Shown one piece after another: positions 8,624 through 17,184 of a DNA stretch of 64,000 nucleotides. The position numbers and the translations under genes were made by a program. Within the stretch, counting starts at the first letter, position 1, and every line of letters starts with the position of its first letter. The DNA is from Pseudoglutamicibacter albus (GTDB taxonomy: Bacteria; Actinomycetota; Actinomycetes; Actinomycetales; Micrococcaceae): assembly GCF_022346425.1 (NCBI RefSeq), contig NZ_JAKRCW010000002.1, forward strand, positions 62,001-126,000, read 5' to 3'. Under the pieces are notes generated by a model that did not search any database, had not been told where the DNA came from, and worked only from the letters and a program-made list of their open reading frames with translations.

Positions 8624-9675
8624 CACACCTCGTTCCCGACATGTGCCCCCGGAATAGGGTCAGCGAACTAGCGAACTCTATCCAAGAACAACGTGGCAGA
8701 GCCCGAATTCGCTTTACGCTCACATTAGTGGTTCTTGCAACGCTTACGGCCGCGCTGTGGATGCTGAGCCTCATGTTTGGAGATTCTTTCTATACCCTTG
8801 CCGACGTCGTCAGCGTCATCAAGGGTGACACTGTTCCCGGTGCATCCTTCGCAGTGGGCGAACTACGTCTACCACGCGCCACGATTGCAATTGTCGCCGG
8901 CTTTGCATTTGGCGTATCAGGAATCATCTTCCAAACGATGCTCCGAAACCAGTTAGCTTCACCGGACATTATCGGTATTTCCGCTGGTGCGGCCGCTGCC
9001 GGCTCGACCATGATTGTGCTATTCCATGCCTCTCAGGCGGCCGTGTCAACGGTGGCGCTAATGGTGTCGTTAGGCGTGGCTGCGCTGACCTACCTGCTGG
9101 CGTTGAAATCGGGGTTTACTGGCACCCGCCTGATTCTGACGGGAATTGGCATTGCCGCGATGTTGCAGGCGTGGACCACCTACGTACTGTCGAAGGCTTC
9201 CGCGTGGGACCTGCCGACGGCAACACGCTGGTTGACTGGGTCGTTGAATAACATGTCCTGGGAGCGCGGATTTCCGCTAGTTATTACGGTTCTAGCCGTG
9301 ACGCCGTTGCTATTGATTGGCGCGCATAAGCTATCAATCTTGGAGCTTGGAGACGACGTTGCCACCTCACTCGGACTGCGCGTGAACTTGCTTCGCGGGG
9401 CCCTGATTGTCGGAGCCGTCATGCTCATCGCAGTGGCGACATCCGCAACCGGCCCAATCTCATTTGTCGCATTCATGGCAGGCCCCATCGCGATTCGGAT
9501 CTTCAGGCCCGGCGCGAACCTCATAGTGCCATCAGGATTGGTCGGAGCCCTCTTAGTACTTGCTGCGGACTTAGCCGGTCAATACCTCTTCGGTACGCGT
9601 TACCCCGTCGGCGTTATTACCGGTGCATTCGGGGCCCCCTTTTTGATCTATCTGCTCGTCAGAGCATCTCGATAG
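8620..9675 (+). CDS. Iron-siderophore ABC transporter permease 2 (FecCD family)
   Basis: This is the second FecCD permease, 351 residues from the ATG that overlaps the previous stop. It shows RLPRATIAIVAGFAFGVSGIIFQTMLRNQLASPDIIGI, LELGDDVATSLGLRV and GPISFVAFMAGPIAIRI. The last block has FMAGPIA where many homologues have L(I/V)VPH, a known variation in FecD/FepG-type partners. The first 30 residues are hydrophilic and Arg-rich, ahead of the first helix. It would form a heterodimer with the upstream permease. Confidence 0.92.
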   Translation: MTHLVPDMCPRNRVSELANSIQEQRGRARIRFTLTLVVLATLTAALWMLSLMFGDSFYTLADVVSVIKGDTVPGASFAVGELRLPRATIAIVAGFAFGVSGIIFQTMLRNQLASPDIIGISAGAAAAGSTMIVLFHASQAAVSTVALMVSLGVAALTYLLALKSGFTGTRLILTGIGIAAMLQAWTTYVLSKASAWDLPTATRWLTGSLNNMSWERGFPLVITVLAVTPLLLIGAHKLSILELGDDVATSLGLRVNLLRGALIVGAVMLIAVATSATGPISFVAFMAGPIAIRIFRPGANLIVPSGLVGALLVLAADLAGQYLFGTRYPVGVITGAFGAPFLIYLLVRASR

Positions 9676-9780
9676 CTCTACTTTGTTCATCACATTGCAT
9701 GAACACCGTTTCATTCCCGGCGTGTGAATGGCTGCAACCATCACTGTCAGCAACACCTAAATACCAAGGAGTCACTCACC

Positions 9781-10584
9781 GTGGCCGCACAACTGAATGC
9801 TCAGTCCCTTGCTTCTGGATATGGGGAAAAACCCATCGTGAAAGACCTGACTTTGTCATTCGAGACAGGAAAGATTACTTCGATTGTCGGGCCAAATGGT
9901 TGTGGCAAGTCAACGTTTCTACGGACGCTAGCTCGATTGATTCGACCATCAGCTGGAGCCGTTGAGCTGGATGGCAAGGAGCTAAGTTCTTATTCCTCCC
10001 GCGAATTGGCAAAGCGGCTCGGGCTACTTCCACAGACGCCCATCGCTCCTGACGGCATCACTGTCGCAGACTTAGTCGGCCGTGGTCGAACCCCGTACCA
10101 GGGAATACTGGGTCGCTGGAGTTCAGCCGACTACGACATCGTCGCCGAAGCTATGGAAGCTACCCGAGTCTCAGACCTCGCTGGGCGGTGCCTCGAAGAG
10201 CTATCCGGTGGCCAGCGTCAGCGTGTATGGATCGCAATGGCACTCGCGCAACAAACCGATGTGCTGCTTCTCGACGAACCTACAACCTACCTAGATCTAA
10301 AACACCAATTAGAAGTCCTCGATTTACTAACTGATCTCAATCATCGTCATGGCACCACCATCATCATGGTGCTGCACGACCTCAACCTGGCTGCCCGGTA
10401 TTCGGATGTTCTAGTCGCCATGCGCGACGGCCGACTGCATTCCGCAGGCGCGCCTGTCGACGTGCTCACACAAGATCTAACCAGAGAAGCGTTCGACCTC
10501 GAATCGCGGATTATTACCGATCCGGTCTCAGGGCTACCCACGGTTACGCCCATTGGGCGACATCACTCAAAACTAGCTCAGTAG
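9781..10584 (+). CDS. Iron-siderophore ABC transporter ATPase (FecE/FepC type)
   Basis: This 267-residue ABC ATPase powers the two permeases. It has Walker A GPNGCGKST near residue 41, Q-loop LPQTP, signature LSGGQRQRVWIAMAL, Walker B VLLLDEPTTYLD and the H-loop VLHDLN, all intact. The GTG at 9781 was chosen for the AAGGAG 9 bases upstream; a longer frame from ATG 9724 gives a non-homologous His/Cys-rich head. A 105-base gap separates it from the permease, longer than elsewhere in the operon, but no terminator is visible in it. Confidence 0.93.
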   Translation: MAAQLNAQSLASGYGEKPIVKDLTLSFETGKITSIVGPNGCGKSTFLRTLARLIRPSAGAVELDGKELSSYSSRELAKRLGLLPQTPIAPDGITVADLVGRGRTPYQGILGRWSSADYDIVAEAMEATRVSDLAGRCLEELSGGQRQRVWIAMALAQQTDVLLLDEPTTYLDLKHQLEVLDLLTDLNHRHGTTIIMVLHDLNLAARYSDVLVAMRDGRLHSAGAPVDVLTQDLTREAFDLESRIITDPVSGLPTVTPIGRHHSKLAQ

Positions 10585-10615
10585 ATGTAAACAACTCATC
10601 AGATTAAGGATTCCT

Positions 10616-11617
10616 ATGGGATACCAGCCACACCGCGTTCGCGTTGCCCGCACCCGACAGATTTCCCCGCACTTTCAGCGCATAACATTTCACGGCGTGG
10701 AGAATGTCGGTCCAAAGGACACGATTCGAGACGTCCGTATCAAAGTCCTTATCCCAACCAAGGGCCAGCTTCCAGACCTGCCTGAGGAGAACTGGCTCAC
10801 TGCATGGAAAGACCTTGACCCCCAAACTCGCGGTCATATCCGCACGTATTCAATCCGCGCTTTTCGACGCGACTTGTCAAACAACACTCCTGATGAACTC
10901 GACATCGATTTCGTGTTGCACCCCAATGCCGCTGGACCAGCGTCTGTTTGGGCTACAAAGGCACAGGTCGGTGACGAGCTGCTCATCATCGCACCGACAC
11001 GAGACGATGCGTCCGGCCACGGCATCGAATTCGCCCCTGGAGCTAGTAGCCGCATCGTGATGCTTGGAGATGAAACTGCCTTGCCGGCAATTGCCAAGAC
11101 TCTGGAGGAATGGCCTGAGGGAGTACAGGGAGATGTGTTTATTGAGATTCCATGTATAAGCGATGCCCAGCAACTAGAAGTACCGTCTGGAGTCTCAGTG
11201 CAGTGGCTGGCGCGAGCGGAAGATGAGCGCGACTCTTCGGGCGAGCTGCTGTACTCCAGGCTGGTGAAGATTGTCGACAATGCGTCAAGCCAGGCCCCGC
11301 AAGAATCGCCGTCAAACGTTCTCGAAAGGAACGCATCGCCAACCACCATACCGGCGGGCGAAAATGACGCCAGCGTTCTGGTGTGGGAGACTCCAAGCTT
11401 TTCGCAGTCCGGTGAAGATATTTCCTATGGCAGAAGTGAAGACCAGGCCAACACAGAGTCCCTAGATCCGACGCTATCCGGGACTTACTTCTGGATTGCA
11501 GGTGAATCTTCCGCGGTGGTTCGGATGCGGAGGCTACTGGTGAAGGAATGCCAAGTTCCGAGAAATCAGGTGTCATTCATGGGGTATTGGAAGCGGGGCT
11601 ACGCCGCGAAAGGATAA
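10616..11617 (+). CDS. Siderophore-interacting protein (NADPH-dependent ferric-siderophore reductase)
   Basis: This 333-residue cytoplasmic flavoprotein of the ViuB/SIP family reduces ferric siderophores to release iron after import. The FAD-binding RTYSIR motif lies near residue 77. It is followed by the FVLHPNAAGPASVWA block, GDETALPAIAKTLE, and the C-terminal GTYFWIAGESSAVVRMRR and FMGYWKRG motifs. An unusual insertion of about 70 polar residues, rich in Ser, Glu and Pro, lies between roughly residues 205 and 285 and lengthens it beyond the common 250-280. AAGGA precedes the ATG by 5 bases. It is the last gene of the iron-box operon. Confidence 0.92.
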   Translation: MGYQPHRVRVARTRQISPHFQRITFHGVENVGPKDTIRDVRIKVLIPTKGQLPDLPEENWLTAWKDLDPQTRGHIRTYSIRAFRRDLSNNTPDELDIDFVLHPNAAGPASVWATKAQVGDELLIIAPTRDDASGHGIEFAPGASSRIVMLGDETALPAIAKTLEEWPEGVQGDVFIEIPCISDAQQLEVPSGVSVQWLARAEDERDSSGELLYSRLVKIVDNASSQAPQESPSNVLERNASPTTIPAGENDASVLVWETPSFSQSGEDISYGRSEDQANTESLDPTLSGTYFWIAGESSAVVRMRRLLVKECQVPRNQVSFMGYWKRGYAAKG

Positions 11618-11928
11618 TCATTAGACCTGTTGGGTTGCCAGCTAACAGAGGCTGAGAGTGGTTGGAGCCCAAGCTGTTCTCAAGCTACTTATGTAATGAC
11701 CCCGCCAATCCGTCATGCGTTGTGGAACTCAGGAGCATATAACGGTGTCAAACATAAGCCTGCGGTGTCCAAGGGGCACGTTGTGCAGTTTTATCCACGG
11801 TACGTTGAGAACGTATGAGCCATTGGATGAATGAGACGAAACTGGAGATCGAAACTTTTGTCCTCAGAGGGACAGGGGTTATGTTTCCTGCCTCGGATGG
11901 ACTCCTGCCTACTACGGGTCCCCGCCCA
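11618..11928. other. Intergenic region without a recognisable gene
   Basis: This 311-base stretch lies between the convergent siderophore operon and the DUF1445 gene. Short open frames exist on the plus strand but lack ribosome-binding sites and family resemblance. A single DnaA-box-like TTATCCACG at 11791 stands alone. No convincing terminator was found. The sequence looks like decayed or foreign DNA. Confidence 0.5.
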
Positions 11929-12759
11929 CTAGGGAACTTGCAGGTCTGTGTTCTTGAGGTCGGTGATGAGCATGTGCCCGGGCCCGTGACCGATCGCGAA
12001 CTCGGGTTTCGACGCCATGACCGCCGCTTGTGGGGTTACGCCGCACGCCCAGAACACCGGAACCGTGCCGTCAGGAATGTCTACTGCGTCCCCGAAGTCC
12101 GGCGCCCCAAGGTCCTCGATACCGATAGCTTCCGGATGCCCCACGTGCACTGGCGCGCCGTGCACGCCGGGGTAGCGGGAGCTGATCCGCACCGCATCGG
12201 CCACCCGGTCCGCAGGGATAGGTCGCATCGAAACCACGAGCGGCCCCGACATCCGGCCTGCAGGTTCGCACGCGATGTTCGTGCGGTACATCGGCACGTT
12301 GCGGCCCTGCGCGATGTGCTGCACCGGGATTCCCGCCTCCAGCAGCGGCGCCTCGAACGTGAAAGAACACCCGATGATGAACGTCACGAGGTCATCGCGC
12401 CAATAATCCAGCACATCCGAAAGAGTGTCCACGAGCTCGCCATCCCGGTACACGGTGTAGGAGGGTGCGTCGGTCCGGATGTCGCCGCCGGCCAGCAACG
12501 GCCCCGAGGTGGCGCCGGCCTCCAGGACGCCGAGCACGGGGCACGGTTTCGGGTTGCGTTGCGCGAACAGCAAAACATCGAACGCCAGATCCTGCGGCAC
12601 GATAAGCAGGTTGGCTTGCGCCCAACCGTCGCTGAAGCCCGCGGTAGGCCGTCGCAAGCCTGCGCGGAAGCGCGCGCGAGCTTCCGCCGGGCTCAAGCGT
12701 GCCACATCGTCGCCGGCTCCGTTGTGTGGGTCAGCGCTGTTCACCGCCGTGGGGTTCAT
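11929..12759 (-). CDS. DUF1445 putative hydro-lyase (YcsI / D-glutamate cyclase family)
   Basis: This 276-residue cytoplasmic protein matches the DUF1445 family (B. subtilis YcsI; the C-terminal half of vertebrate D-glutamate cyclase). Recognisable blocks are [78 protein letters not shown], and [33 protein letters not shown]. The start is the ATG with AAGGAG seven bases upstream; a longer frame would add 23 Arg/Lys-rich residues and run through a hairpin. It lies downstream of an Nramp-like transporter on the same strand, the same pairing as ycsG-ycsI of Bacillus. A role in 5-oxoproline or D-glutamate metabolism is inference. Confidence 0.88.
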   Translation of the reverse strand: MNPTAVNSADPHNGAGDDVARLSPAEARARFRAGLRRPTAGFSDGWAQANLLIVPQDLAFDVLLFAQRNPKPCPVLGVLEAGATSGPLLAGGDIRTDAPSYTVYRDGELVDTLSDVLDYWRDDLVTFIIGCSFTFEAPLLEAGIPVQHIAQGRNVPMYRTNIACEPAGRMSGPLVVSMRPIPADRVADAVRISSRYPGVHGAPVHVGHPEAIGIEDLGAPDFGDAVDIPDGTVPVFWACGVTPQAAVMASKPEFAIGHGPGHMLITDLKNTDLQVP

Positions 12760-12805
12760 CTGTTCTCCTTCGTCCGCCTGCTTATTCCTCCGCTTAGTAC
12801 AAGCG

Positions 12806-12837
12806 TAGGGCCTGATGCTCTCACGCATCAGGCCCTA
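12806..12837 (-). terminator. Strong intercistronic hairpin between the Nramp-like and DUF1445 genes
   Basis: TAGGGCCTGATGC and GCATCAGGCCCTA form a perfect 13-bp stem with a 6-base loop, 5 bases beyond the transporter stop. There is no T-run on either strand. It may terminate or attenuate transcription between the two genes, or stabilise the transporter mRNA. Confidence 0.5.
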
Positions 12838-12842
12838 GCTAT

Positions 12843-14090
12843 TTATGCCCAGAGCTTGACGAGCCCGCCAAGCGAGTTCCATCCGAGGAACAGCGTGAGC
12901 AGCCAAGAAAACACGCCGATCAACAACAGCCACGCCGGGTACTTGTAGCCGTTGAGCAGATCGCGGCGGAACCACGCAGCGTAGAGCAACACCGTCATCG
13001 AAATAGGGAGGATCAGGCCGTTGAACGCGCCAGCGAAGATCAGCAGGGTCTGTGGCGCCTGGTTGATGATGAGGTACACGATCGCGCAGACCGCGATGAA
13101 CGCGACGGTGAGGATGTTGCGCAGGCGAGGGCTCGAATCGTGCTTAGTGATGAACGAAACCGAGGTGTAGGACGCGCCGATCACGGAGGTGAGGCCGGCC
13201 GCCCACAGGATCACACCGAACATCCGTAAGCCGATCTCCCCGGCCGCGTGGTAGAACGCGTCCGCGGCAGTGTTGTCTTGCGCGAGTGTCACGCCGGTCG
13301 CAACAACTCCGAGGATCGCGAGGAACAACAGCACGCGCAGGATGCCGGTCACGATGATGCCGAGCACCGAGCTGACGGAGATCTGCCGTACAGCGTCGGG
13401 GCCTTTGATGCCGGAATCGATCATGCGGTGTGCACCCGAGAACGTGATGTAGCCGCCCACCGTCCCGCCGATCAGAGTGGTGATGACCAGGAAATCGACT
13501 TGCTCAGGCATCACGGTGTTCTTGAGGGCCTCGCCAACGGGTGGGGCGGAGACGATCGCGACGTAGAGCATCAGCAGGATCATGCTCGCGCCGAGCAACA
13601 CCACGATGCGGTCCAGGGCCATGCCGGCCCACTTGGAGAGGAAGATGAGGACCGCGATCGCCGCGGAAATCCCGCCGCCGATGCGCGGATCCCAGCCGAA
13701 CATCGCGTTGACGCCGAGGCCGGTACCGCCGATGTTGCCGATGTTGAACACGAGTCCACCGATGAACACGAGGATCGCGAGGACCCACCCCACACCGGGC
13801 AGGACCTTGTTGCCGATTTCTTGCGCGCGCAGGCCGGATACGCCGATGATGCGCCACACGTTCAACTGCACCGCGATGTCCACGAGGATGGACACGAGGA
13901 TCGCGAACGCGAACGCAGCGCCCAGCTGGACCGTGAAATTGGTGGTCTGAGTGATAAAACCAGGCCCGATGGCGGAGGTCGCCATCAAGAACATGGCGCC
14001 CATCAGCGCGGTACGGTTGCCCTTTGTCAGGTGCGGCTTGCCCGCCGGGGTGGTAACTGCGTCGCCGCTATTCTCATGATGTGTAGCCAT
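12843..14090 (-). CDS. Nramp-superfamily transporter lacking the canonical metal site (YcsG-like)
   Basis: This 415-residue polytopic membrane protein has about eleven hydrophobic helices and clear similarity to the NRAMP family. Classical members bind the metal with DPGN in helix 1 and MPH in helix 6. Here helix 1 reads SAIGPGFITQT, and the helix-6 region (GGYITFSGAHRMID) has no MPH, so transition-metal transport is unlikely. Such proteins pair with DUF1445 and 5-oxoprolinase-type genes in Bacillus and other bacteria, which suggests an organic-acid or amino-acid-related substrate. The ATG is followed by a short hydrophilic head. It probably heads the operon with the DUF1445 gene. Confidence 0.85.
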   Translation of the reverse strand: MATHHENSGDAVTTPAGKPHLTKGNRTALMGAMFLMATSAIGPGFITQTTNFTVQLGAAFAFAILVSILVDIAVQLNVWRIIGVSGLRAQEIGNKVLPGVGWVLAILVFIGGLVFNIGNIGGTGLGVNAMFGWDPRIGGGISAAIAVLIFLSKWAGMALDRIVVLLGASMILLMLYVAIVSAPPVGEALKNTVMPEQVDFLVITTLIGGTVGGYITFSGAHRMIDSGIKGPDAVRQISVSSVLGIIVTGILRVLLFLAILGVVATGVTLAQDNTAADAFYHAAGEIGLRMFGVILWAAGLTSVIGASYTSVSFITKHDSSPRLRNILTVAFIAVCAIVYLIINQAPQTLLIFAGAFNGLILPISMTVLLYAAWFRRDLLNGYKYPAWLLLIGVFSWLLTLFLGWNSLGGLVKLWA

Positions 14091-14541
14091 GGTGCGTCCT
14101 CGAGGCTAGAAGAAAAAGAACGAGTATTTCGAGAATGCTAGCAGTAAACCGTGAGGAGAAACACAGCTGACCTAAAGGAACGCGCCACCGTGTCCCGGGA
14201 TGACTTTTCGGTAGAAAACATCCAGCCCACTCTCGACCGGAGTCGAGGCGGGCTGAACTGTTACCTACACACTACCTCCCGCAGGAAGTATCCGTTAACG
14301 CAAACGCCGGCTTTGAAAAGCCGGCGTTTTTCTAGATACTTAGACGTCGAAAATGATAAAAGCCGCGTGAGTTCCTGAACCCCTTTTGACCAGGGAGTTT
14401 GTTGTTTCTGGGGCTGTTCGCTGGCGTGCTGGAGGTTCAGCTATAGGGTACTCATCGCCGTTCGGTTCGTTGGTTTGGTGCATATTTCTGGTTGAGGGGG
14501 TCTGCTGGTGGGGTTGCGTTAGCGGGTACCTAGTGCGGGGG
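14091..14541. other. Intergenic region and probable left edge of the defence/iron island
   Basis: No gene is supported in these 451 bases. The right half (from about 14,340) has different base usage, T/G-rich on the plus strand, and continues into the hamB gene. I take it as the border zone of the accessory island. A short open frame (14151-14378) runs through the hairpin at 14304 and has no resemblance to a known protein. No direct repeat matching the right side of the recombinase genes was found by eye. Confidence 0.45.
14304..14333 (+). terminator. Rho-independent-type terminator
   Basis: ACGCCGGCTT and AAGCCGGCGT form a perfect 10-bp stem with a TGAA loop, followed by TTTTCT on the plus strand and AAA/TTTG on the minus strand. 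It may serve transcription coming down from hamB on the minus strand, or may be left from a lost plus-strand gene. Confidence 0.65.
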
Positions 14542-17184
14542 TTAGAACATAAAATCTGGCATCGAGAAGGCTTCTGGCACGTTGTATCTGATTTCGTTGG
14601 CTTCTTTGCGGACGTTGATGTTCGAGCTTTCGAGGAGAATCGGGTTCAGGTAAGGCTTTTCTTCGTGAAGGAAGATTGCATTGGAGACGTTGGTTCGAAT
14701 GTAGGTGGCGCTCTCGCGGGTGAATCCTAGCCGTTGGAGAAGGATAGTTTCCTGCTTTGTTGTGCCGTACTCGATGTACTCGTACCAGTCATTGTCGAAC
14801 TGCTCTACTCCGTGGACCTTCTTGTATTCGTTGGAGAATTTGAGGAAGTAGTTCGACAGACTGAAGAGGATGACATCTTCAAGAACTCTCAGGATTTCAC
14901 TGATAACGATGTTGCGGTGCTGGAGCGTGTTCTCGTAACGGATCTCTCCTTGCCCTTTGATGTAGAGCGTTCCTTGTTGCAGGCGGTACTGGAGGGCACG
15001 GTTCATGATCGAACGGAGTCCGTGACCTTCCATCCATTGTGTGAGTAATACGGTGTACCAGCGCAGCATCGTGAGTTGGTTGCTGTACTTATCTGTTTTT
15101 CCGAGTGTTTCGGGGTCGTAGACGCGCCATTTGAAGATTGAGGCGAGCCTTTGGAGAAACGCGAGAGTTTCGTCGTAGTTGAACTTCCCGTCCGGGGAGA
15201 TGTGTGGGTATTTGAGTCCGGCTCGGACAGCTTGAGTTAAGGATTCTGCTTGGTCGACGGATACGTTGATGTCGTCGTCTTGTTGCCCTTCTCGGTGCGC
15301 GAAGGATTCGCGGATTTGGCTGACGGTTTGGTCGTCGAGGTAGTCGGAGAATTCTTCACGCACTAGGCTTTGACGTCCTGTGGTGATGTCGCGCAAGAGC
15401 ATGAGGCCGAATTTGCGCTTCATGTTGTAGCGCTCGTAGCTTTCATCTCCCTTGGCGAACTCGATCTGTCCTTCTTGAAGATCAGCAACGACTCCTTGCT
15501 TCATTTTCTTGCTGATAATTTGTGAGTCAGTTTGCACAGATAGCTTCTGTTCAGGAACATTCGCTTGCAGGAGTTCCTTGGCCTGTCGCTCGGATGCAAG
15601 TTGGTCGCCCACGATGATGAATACGTTGCCGTAGAGGTTGAACTCGATACGCCCGACTCGGCCGATCAGGTTCTTAAAGTCGACTGCTGTCATTCCTGCT
15701 CTGCCGATTTTGTTGGTCGTGATGACAAGGTTGTCGGCGGGAAGGTTGACTCCTTCTAGAAGCGTGCTGGTACAAAATAGTGTCGAGATTTTACCTTCGC
15801 GGAACAGACCTTCGATGCGTTCGCGGATTGCTGGTGGAAGGTAGCCGATGTGGTAGCTGACGCCTCTACGGATGAGACCGCTGAGGTAGTAGTCCTCGTG
15901 GACGTCGCGTTCGATGTCTTTTGCGAGAGCGTCCAAGTCTTTATCGTTGAGGTCTGCCAAACCCTGGGCATAGTCACGCGCCGCTTGCACTGCGTGATGC
16001 CGGGCAGAATGAAACACGATGGTTTGCCCACGGTGATCTGAACCTCGTGATGATTCACTAACAAATCGGGTTACGCCCTGTGTAGTAGCGTCCTGAGCTT
16101 GAAGCGAGGCTAGGTGCGTGAATTCTTGGGTGTGGTCGTTGTAGCTGGAAATGCTGTTCTCGTGCAGGTTGACGAGGTATTTGAACTGCGCCACTGGCGA
16201 ATACTGGGTTGCGACCGCGTTGGTCTCATTCTCGTCAGAGTTTGGATCAACCAGCCTCAGGAATACCTCTGGGTTGGGAATGTTGGGTGAAGCGAAGACG
16301 AAGTGTGGTGGCCTGTGGCGGTGTTGAAGGATTGTCACGGTTTGGTAGTAGAACGGGGCGCGGCTGTTCTTGCCAGAAAGCTTGTGCGATTCGTCGAAAA
16401 AGACGTACTCGAATTCGATCGCAGGTTTGCCGATCAGAAGGTAAAGCAGGCGTTCTGGGGTGAGTACGAAGATGAAGTTGTGATCGCCTTCGAGCACGAT
16501 GTCACCGGCAGCACTGACGATTCGGTAGTTGTGCCGTTCCAGGTCTTCGCCAAGGTCAGCGATCAGTTTCGAGCGGGTCTCGTTAATCAGCGCTTTTGAC
16601 GGCACGATGATCGCAAAGTTGGCCTTCACCCCGGATTTGATCTGGTTGGTGATGAAGGTGCGCATGATGAAGGACTTGCCCAGCGACGTTGGGGCTGAGA
16701 AGGAAAACTTGCCGTCGCTAAGGCGGTCGTAGATCTCCTTTTGCGGCGCGAAAAACTTCATTGATTTGTCACCGGGCACGGTGAGGTACTCGGCTTGATA
16801 GGCGTTGAATGCGACGTCGAGGATGCCCGCATCGGAAGTCACGCCCAACTGCTTCAGGCCTGGGTAGTTACCTAGCGTGGTGAAGATTGCAGGAACGTAC
16901 GCTTTCGTTCGCACGTCTTCTGAGTAGAGGATGTGGCAGAGGAGCGCGATTTCTTGCGCCCACACCCTGTGCTGGTCACGATTGGTGGGGTGGGTTGATT
17001 TCGACAGCAGGTCAGCGAACCGCAGGGCGGCTTCAAGATCCACATCGTATGGTTGACGATCCACCAGCCCCAATCGATGTAAGCCGTAGTTGTAGAGCAG
17101 GTTGGCGTACAGCTGTTTGAGAAATTCGTTGGAATCGATATCGGCAAATACGAGATCACCGACGGTTACTTGCTTGTCAGACAT
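14542..17184 (-). CDS. hamB: Hachiman antiphage system helicase HamB
   Basis: This 880-residue superfamily 2 helicase is the effector-coupled motor of the Hachiman defence system. In the studied system HamA-HamB senses damaged or single-stranded DNA and releases a nuclease. Visible motifs are motif I SAPTSLGKS (163-171), the DExH box FFDESHKLS (264-267), FVFASPNIPNP as motif III, LLEGVNLPADN as motif V, and NLIGRVGR as motif VI. About 330 C-terminal residues have no recognisable motif. The ATG at 17184 overlaps the hamA stop by 8 bases, a sign of coupled translation. Base composition is visibly poorer in GC than the core genes, which fits acquisition by transfer. Confidence 0.88.
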   Translation of the reverse strand: MSDKQVTVGDLVFADIDSNEFLKQLYANLLYNYGLHRLGLVDRQPYDVDLEAALRFADLLSKSTHPTNRDQHRVWAQEIALLCHILYSEDVRTKAYVPAIFTTLGNYPGLKQLGVTSDAGILDVAFNAYQAEYLTVPGDKSMKFFAPQKEIYDRLSDGKFSFSAPTSLGKSFIMRTFITNQIKSGVKANFAIIVPSKALINETRSKLIADLGEDLERHNYRIVSAAGDIVLEGDHNFIFVLTPERLLYLLIGKPAIEFEYVFFDESHKLSGKNSRAPFYYQTVTILQHRHRPPHFVFASPNIPNPEVFLRLVDPNSDENETNAVATQYSPVAQFKYLVNLHENSISSYNDHTQEFTHLASLQAQDATTQGVTRFVSESSRGSDHRGQTIVFHSARHHAVQAARDYAQGLADLNDKDLDALAKDIERDVHEDYYLSGLIRRGVSYHIGYLPPAIRERIEGLFREGKISTLFCTSTLLEGVNLPADNLVITTNKIGRAGMTAVDFKNLIGRVGRIEFNLYGNVFIIVGDQLASERQAKELLQANVPEQKLSVQTDSQIISKKMKQGVVADLQEGQIEFAKGDESYERYNMKRKFGLMLLRDITTGRQSLVREEFSDYLDDQTVSQIRESFAHREGQQDDDINVSVDQAESLTQAVRAGLKYPHISPDGKFNYDETLAFLQRLASIFKWRVYDPETLGKTDKYSNQLTMLRWYTVLLTQWMEGHGLRSIMNRALQYRLQQGTLYIKGQGEIRYENTLQHRNIVISEILRVLEDVILFSLSNYFLKFSNEYKKVHGVEQFDNDWYEYIEYGTTKQETILLQRLGFTRESATYIRTNVSNAIFLHEEKPYLNPILLESSNINVRKEANEIRYNVPEAFSMPDFMF

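Noticed and set aside
11791-11799. A DnaA-box-like TTATCCACG, considered as a replication origin signal.
   Set aside because: Only one copy, no AT-rich unwinding region and no dnaA or dnaN nearby.
11630-11818. A 62-codon open frame after the siderophore reductase gene.
   Set aside because: No ribosome site, odd composition and no recognisable motif; left as intergenic.
14151-14378. A 75-codon open frame upstream of the Nramp-like gene.
   Set aside because: No ribosome site or family similarity, and it runs straight through a strong terminator hairpin.
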